NCBI GenBank assembly: GCA_026413225.1
Contig: CM048552.1
Coordinates: 27,641,001-27,705,000, forward strand
Source: Otis tarda
Taxonomy: Eukaryota; Chordata; Aves; Otidiformes; Otididae
Direction: 5' to 3'
Length of the DNA stretch: 64,000 bases
In this document: one piece after another, positions 61,901 to 64,000 of the stretch
How positions within the stretch are numbered: the first letter of the stretch is position 1
How the letters are laid out: each line of letters starts with the position of its first letter
Notes under the pieces: model-generated
The model's database searches: none
What the model saw: the letters and a program-made list of their open reading frames with translations, nothing else
What the model was told of the DNA's origin: nothing
Program-made: the position numbers and the translations under genes

Positions 61901-62848
61901 CAGACATTCCTGTTTTCTGGATAACCTTTTTTGGTTTAAATGGAATCAGAAGGGTAACAGTTGTGGGCTGAATCCCATTTATATGAATGCTATCTGATAA
62001 GAATACATAGTTGTCTTCCTTAACCCCACTTTCAAATTTTTAAGTACTATAGAAAAACTCCCCAGTGCTATATCTGGGGAGCTTTTCTATAGCATTTTGT
62101 TCTGGATGGGGTGTTTTGTTTTTGTTTGGGGTTTTTTTTTTTTTTGTTTGTTTTTTGTTTTTTTAATTTCCACTGATTTAGTCTCAAATCTTGTTAATTA
62201 TATTTACAGTTCCCATTCAGCTTTTGATGACATGGAAGTGTTTTTACATGGTCTTGGTCTAGAGCACATAATAGGATTATTGAAGGTAAGTTTGTGGTGT
62301 ATCTGCTATCTGTAGAGTAACCCGTGAAAGCAAAATGCACCTACAGCATAAAATAAAGTTTTGTCACAATATTTGTTACTCTTGTCACTATTTGTGACAA
62401 CATTTTGTCACAAAATACTTGTCACACAAAATATTTTGACACTATTTTGTGTCAATGTAGTGTCAGTGTTGACCACTACATTGAATTGTCACTGGTGTGT
62501 TAATTCAAATAAATGTATTACGTTAATTCAAATCAATTTATTAACCAGGAGTTTTATATAAAAAAAAAAAAGTGTTAAGTTAAACTGCAATGGACTGGAT
62601 TGTATTGTTTAATTTTGATTATATGCATTAGTCACATTTCTAAACTAGAAGACTCATTACTTTGATAATGGTGTTGTGTAGCTGTTTTTTTTTCTGAAAA
62701 CTGAAATAAAACATAAGTGAAAAAATTAAGTTAAAACAATGGTTTTTTCGTAAATTCTTTTTGATGGCAGAAATATCTTTGTTTTATACAGGAAAGAGAT
62801 ATATCTTTAAGACAACTTCTGATCATGCAAAAAGATGAGTTAATACAG
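34262..62848 (+). CDS. ASZ1: ASZ1 (GASZ) gene, exons 1-9 of a gene that continues beyond the window
   Basis: ASZ1 encodes a germ-cell protein with ankyrin repeats, a SAM domain, a basic leucine-zipper-like region and a C-terminal mitochondrial membrane anchor. In mouse it scaffolds nuage (intermitochondrial cement), binds piRNA-pathway proteins and is needed for transposon silencing and spermatogenesis. Nine exons with consensus splice sites and compatible phases (0,1,1,2,0,0,2,0,0) join to 927 nt, 309 codons, without a stop. Ankyrin signatures such as [26 protein letters not shown] and HGHKN, and the SAM start [12 protein letters not shown], agree with mammalian ASZ1 as I recall it. Mammalian ASZ1 is about 475 residues, so roughly a third is missing here because the window ends. 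Confidence 0.96.
34367..35995 (+). other. ASZ1: ASZ1 intron 1
   Basis: The 5' end is within the CpG island and contains an AATAAA at 34592-34597 and 13 consecutive G at 34613-34625. The rest is AT-rich with no repeat recognised. The acceptor is TTGCTTACCTAACAG. Confidence 0.9.
35996..36089 (+). CDS. ASZ1: ASZ1 exon 2 (residues 36-66 and one base of 67)
   Basis: 94 nt. It reads [20 protein letters not shown] followed by [11 protein letters not shown], a lysine-rich helix leading into the first ankyrin-like unit. The GDVSL..ELL..G pattern is shared with mammalian ASZ1. The donor is TCAG before GTGAGG; it enters at phase 0 and leaves at phase 1. Confidence 0.95.
36090..41263 (+). other. ASZ1: ASZ1 intron 2
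   Basis: 5.2 kb of AT-rich sequence. A patch at about 38820-39360 is clearly GC-richer and could be an old repeat, but I cannot assign a family. Overlapping open frames on both strands at 37578-37917 have no recognisable domain. Confidence 0.85.
41264..41386 (+). CDS. ASZ1: ASZ1 exon 3 (residues 67-107)
   Basis: 123 nt. It completes Gly67 and encodes an ankyrin repeat with the core [20 protein letters not shown] and LLDRGASA, matching the YGWTPLMYAASVAN..LLDRGAN unit of mammalian ASZ1. The acceptor is TTTTGACAG and the donor is ATAG before GTAAGA; phase 1 to phase 1. Confidence 0.96.
41387..44515 (+). other. ASZ1: ASZ1 intron 3
   Basis: 3.1 kb, AT-rich, without a recognised repeat or exon. 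Short T runs only. Confidence 0.9.
44516..44627 (+). CDS. ASZ1: ASZ1 exon 4 (residues 108-144 and two bases of 145)
   Basis: 112 nt. It reads [20 protein letters not shown], then [17 protein letters not shown], the third ankyrin unit. The ACxAHxSEE and [12 protein letters not shown] strings are hallmarks of ASZ1. The acceptor is TTTCAAAACAG and the donor is GCAG before GTACTG; phase 1 to phase 2. Confidence 0.96.
47177..47195. repeat. (GTTT)n microsatellite
   Basis: About four to five GTTT units within ASZ1 intron 4. Confidence 0.85.
50584..50603. repeat. (AAAC)n microsatellite
   Basis: Five AAAC-type units in ASZ1 intron 4. Confidence 0.85.
51236..51370 (-). mobile_element. CR1 LINE 3'-end fragment in ASZ1 intron 4
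   Basis: Reverse complement of the CR1 tail: CATAGAATAGTTTGGGTTGG, GACCTTTAAAGGTCATCTAG, then CCAACCTGGCCTTGAATGTT and CACCTCTCTGGGCCACCTGT. It is the same subfamily as the 33657 and 58432 copies but in the opposite orientation. Confidence 0.92.
52070..52305 (-). mobile_element. CR1-like LINE 3'-end fragment (diverged)
   Basis: Begins CATAGGATCACAGGGTAATT and continues with GGGACCTCAAGAGTTCTCTA and the downstream CR1-like layout (a short conserved lead, then a variable UTR). It is more diverged than the other copies. Confidence 0.7.
53850..54292. repeat. Polypyrimidine minisatellite, 23-bp period
   Basis: About 440 bp of pure C/T on the plus strand. The core (about 53920-54255) is roughly 14 copies of a 23-bp unit: seven T followed by CTCTTCTCTTCTCTTC. 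One unit has six T, and irregular units lie at both edges. Open frames of 167-198 codons cross it on both strands only because stop codons need both purine and pyrimidine bases and cannot occur in such DNA. It lies in ASZ1 intron 4. Mirror-symmetric homopurine-homopyrimidine tracts can form triplex H-DNA. Confidence 0.95.
54673..54784 (+). CDS. ASZ1: ASZ1 exon 5 (residues 145-182)
   Basis: 112 nt. It completes Arg145 and reads [36 protein letters not shown], the fourth ankyrin unit and the best conserved part of the protein. The acceptor is CTTTTCTTTCAG and the donor is TTCA before GTAAGT; phase 2 to phase 0. Confidence 0.97.
54785..55050 (+). other. ASZ1: ASZ1 intron 5
   Basis: A short 266-bp intron with a consensus GTAAGT donor and a TTCTTTGCAG acceptor. 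Confidence 0.95.
55051..55185 (+). CDS. ASZ1: ASZ1 exon 6 (residues 183-227)
   Basis: 135 nt, 45 whole codons. It reads [45 protein letters not shown], the fifth ankyrin unit and the start of the next. It matches the AARQGHKN..LKLLELGA..LQTKD block of mammalian ASZ1. The donor is CAGAG before GTATTT. A read-through frame continues to a stop near 55209, but the matching phase of exon 7 supports splicing at 55185. Confidence 0.96.
55899..55929. repeat. Poly-T tract
   Basis: A run of about 31 T followed by C6, in ASZ1 intron 6. Confidence 0.95.
56377..56929 (+). mobile_element. ERVL-like solo LTR in ASZ1 intron 6
   Basis: About 553 bp starting TGTACTGACTTTGGCTGGGA and ending GATCAACCCACCACA, so it has TG...CA ends. 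Features of a common avian LTR family include TTTGGCTGGGATGGAGTTAT, CTTGCTCTGCCCATC, GAGGGGGCACAGCTGACCCC, CATACCATATAATGCCATGC (a TATA-like segment), GGTGAGTCATTGCC and AATAAA at 56787-56792. It is a different family from the nested pair at 24 kb. No internal retroviral sequence is attached. I could not find a convincing target duplication, so the exact ends are approximate. Confidence 0.82.
57622..57734 (+). CDS. ASZ1: ASZ1 exon 7 (residues 228-264 and two bases of 265)
   Basis: 113 nt. It reads [37 protein letters not shown], the linker between the ankyrin repeats and the SAM domain. Only the start (IxxxLS) and scattered residues resemble mammalian ASZ1. The exon is supported by its acceptor CACTTTTTCAG, donor TTAG before GTAAAT, correct phases (0 to 2), and position between two certain exons. 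Confidence 0.88.
58432..59345 (+). mobile_element. CR1 LINE, 5'-truncated, with the 3' end of ORF2
   Basis: About 910 bp. It starts within the reverse-transcriptase domain (LSKFADDT, the YxDD-type catalytic block, at about 58450) and continues with CR1 signatures [57 protein letters not shown] and [19 protein letters not shown]. It ends in the CR1 3' UTR with GACTAGATGACC and the ATTCTATGATTCT tail. A frameshift and a TGA just after the FADDT block (near 58481), and the missing endonuclease and RT fingers, make it inactive. It is on the same strand as ASZ1, within intron 7. Confidence 0.96.
61471..61530. repeat. T-rich low-complexity tract
   Basis: About 60 bp of T with scattered C. Homopolymer open frames on both strands here are artefacts. 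Confidence 0.95.
62042..62097. other. Near-perfect hairpin in ASZ1 intron 7
   Basis: CTATAGAAAAACTCCCCA at 62047-62064 is complementary to TGGGGAGCTTTTCTATAG at 62075-62092 over 17 of 18 positions, with a 10-nt loop and a few further outer pairs. It ends about 113 bp before exon 8. Confidence 0.85.
62210..62285 (+). CDS. ASZ1: ASZ1 exon 8 (residues 265-290)
   Basis: 76 nt. It completes Ser265 and reads [25 protein letters not shown], the first helices of the SAM domain. [12 protein letters not shown] is nearly invariant in ASZ1. The acceptor is ATTATATTTACAG and the donor is GAAG before GTAAGT; phase 2 to phase 0. Confidence 0.97.
62286..62791 (+). other. ASZ1: ASZ1 intron 8
   Basis: 506 bp. 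It contains a degenerate TGTCAC/GTGACA-rich patch at 62360-62495 and a 23-bp direct repeat (GTTAATTCAAAT at 62499 and 62522). Confidence 0.92.
62360..62545. repeat. Degenerate TTGTCAC repeat patch
   Basis: GTCAC or its complement GTGAC occurs at least six times in about 135 bp, mostly flanked by TTTT/AAAA, giving many small inverted repeats. It is followed by two copies of GTTAATTCAAAT 23 bp apart. Confidence 0.65.
62792..62848 (+). CDS. ASZ1: ASZ1 exon 9 (residues 291-309)
   Basis: 57 nt, 19 whole codons: [19 protein letters not shown]. This continues the SAM domain and matches the ERDITLRHLLTM..DEF segment of mammalian ASZ1. The acceptor is TGTTTTATACAG and the donor is ACAG before GTCAGT; phase 0 to phase 0. 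Confidence 0.95.
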
Positions 62849-64000
62849 GTCAGTTTACTCCTGTAGAACTTAATTTAGTTTTCTCCTCTTTCTTAAATGT
62901 TTTTAATGTCTTAACTTCTCTTTCTTACAAGGTTAGATATTTATAATTTTTTTAAAAGATTTGTTTTCAGAATCTTCTGCAACTTCTTGAATTTTAATGT
63001 GAATATAGACAGATATTTTCTACAGTATGTAATCTCACAGAACAGCTTTGACTTATGAGTTGAATTTTTGCATTTTCTCTGCCTAGATCTGACTATAAAG
63101 TGGAAGTCCCCAGCATTTCTTTACTGCAGTGATGTGGGAGTTGGGGTGAGCAGGAAGTAGTTCTGTTTTAAATTTTAGTTGTTACCATTTTTAGTATGTA
63201 AGGATGATTTCCCTGAAAGGAAATCAGTGCTGGGATTAGCAGTAGATAATCCTAAACAACTACTTTAAATGTGGTCCTCCTTTGTGAGGTGGTGATTTCT
63301 GGTGGAAAGTAGAGTAGAGAAGATTTTATTTCTTAAAATTTACTGCAGCTAGGAAGCTTGATATTTCCCTTTTTGATAATCCAAAAATAGGGGTGCATTT
63401 TTCCAGTTGAGATAAAGTGGTTGCTTTTCCTTAGTCTTTACTGGATTTGTTCCTGTGGGAAATGAAAGACTTCCTGTGCTTACAGCAGGATACCATAATA
63501 ATATCCAATTATAGGAGTCTCCTTGGAACAATGTAAGTACTTCAGGCTGCAGGATTCTTCTGAGCACTGTGTACCTGGTCTGGGATACCAAAGACGCCTC
63601 ATTAAAATAACTGCTTCAAGTCTGCTCCCTGCTGCTGATGCTAGCCACGTCCTCAGTGTCAGCCTTTTTTTCCCCCTATTCTGATACCAAGGAGGCATGT
63701 GTTCTAGCAACTGGAACCAACGTCTTCCTACAGATGTTAATGCTTCTTCAGAGTTGGTGTCACGAGGATGTCTTGCGTGAAGTTTTTGTCTTGTAACTGA
63801 GTAGAGTTTCAGTGTTTTGACAGAGGTCAGAAGTAATTTTGTATTCTCAGAGGGTGTATGTACAGGGAGGTTTGTCAACAAAGGTATTTTTAAGAGTTCG
63901 CTTAGATGTAAATATTATAGTGCAGGTCAGTGTGTTCTGATGTTACTGCTTTTCTGAAGACTGAGGATTGTGCCCATTAGACTGCATTCCAGTGTGGGCT
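62849..64000 (+). other. ASZ1: ASZ1 intron 9 (to window end)
   Basis: I see no exon matching the next SAM segment (expected to contain a GI..KDQQKIL-like stretch) before the window ends. A 133-codon minus-strand frame at 63480-63881 has no recognisable domain. The gene's last exons lie to the right. Confidence 0.75.

Larger units (their letters stand above)
57735..62209 (+). other. ASZ1: ASZ1 intron 7
   Basis: 4.5 kb. It holds the CR1 copy at 58432-59345, T-rich tracts at 59866-59892, 61471-61530 and 62127-62166, and a strong hairpin at 62042-62097. The parts flanking the CR1 (about 58.1-58.4 and 59.4-61.2 kb) are somewhat GC-richer than neighbouring intron and may be an old unclassified repeat. 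Confidence 0.9.

Noticed and set aside
1-64000. tRNA, rRNA, CRISPR arrays, bacterial-type operons or an integrated complete provirus
   Set aside because: None seen. The window is vertebrate chromosomal DNA with solo LTRs only.

Overview
This is vertebrate nuclear DNA, almost certainly from a bird. The evidence is AT-rich non-coding sequence, many 3'-anchored CR1 LINE fragments with the avian tail (TCTAGATGACC..., ending in ATTCTATGATT), avian-type ERVL-like LTRs, and two vertebrate genes in a known syntenic order. I cannot name the species from sequence alone. Fewer than 2% of bases are coding, and nearly all the long open frames are chance, LTR or low-complexity artefacts.

Layout. (1) Positions 1-5907 are the start of CFTR intron 1 on the minus strand. 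(2) Positions 5908-5960 (minus) are the coding part of CFTR exon 1, 53 nt with a clean GT donor, inside a CpG island of about 5.77-6.6 kb. No other CFTR exon lies in the window. (3) Positions of about 6.6-34.1 kb are the CFTR-ASZ1 intergenic interval. It holds short CR1 tails and one compound LTR at 24223-26639. (4) A second CpG island at about 34.0-34.65 kb is the ASZ1 promoter. (5) From 34262 (plus) to the window end runs ASZ1 (GASZ). Nine exons with matching splice phases encode the first 309 residues: an acidic N-terminus, about five or six ankyrin repeats, a diverged linker and the start of the SAM domain. The rest of SAM and the C-terminal region with its membrane anchor lie beyond the window.

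CFTR and ASZ1 are unrelated neighbours arranged head to head, as in mammals: an epithelial anion channel and a germ-cell piRNA/nuage factor. The ASZ1 promoter has two E-boxes around an E2F-type site, a combination known from germline genes silenced in the soma. The CFTR promoter has a variant CRE.

The most notable non-genic structures are: a solo LTR nested in another LTR of the same family, with both 5-bp target duplications intact; a 450-bp polypyrimidine minisatellite with a 23-bp period just before ASZ1 exon 5; a G-quadruplex-type array upstream of CFTR; and a near-perfect hairpin in ASZ1 intron 7. I found no convincing undescribed multi-gene system, RNA gene or CRISPR array.
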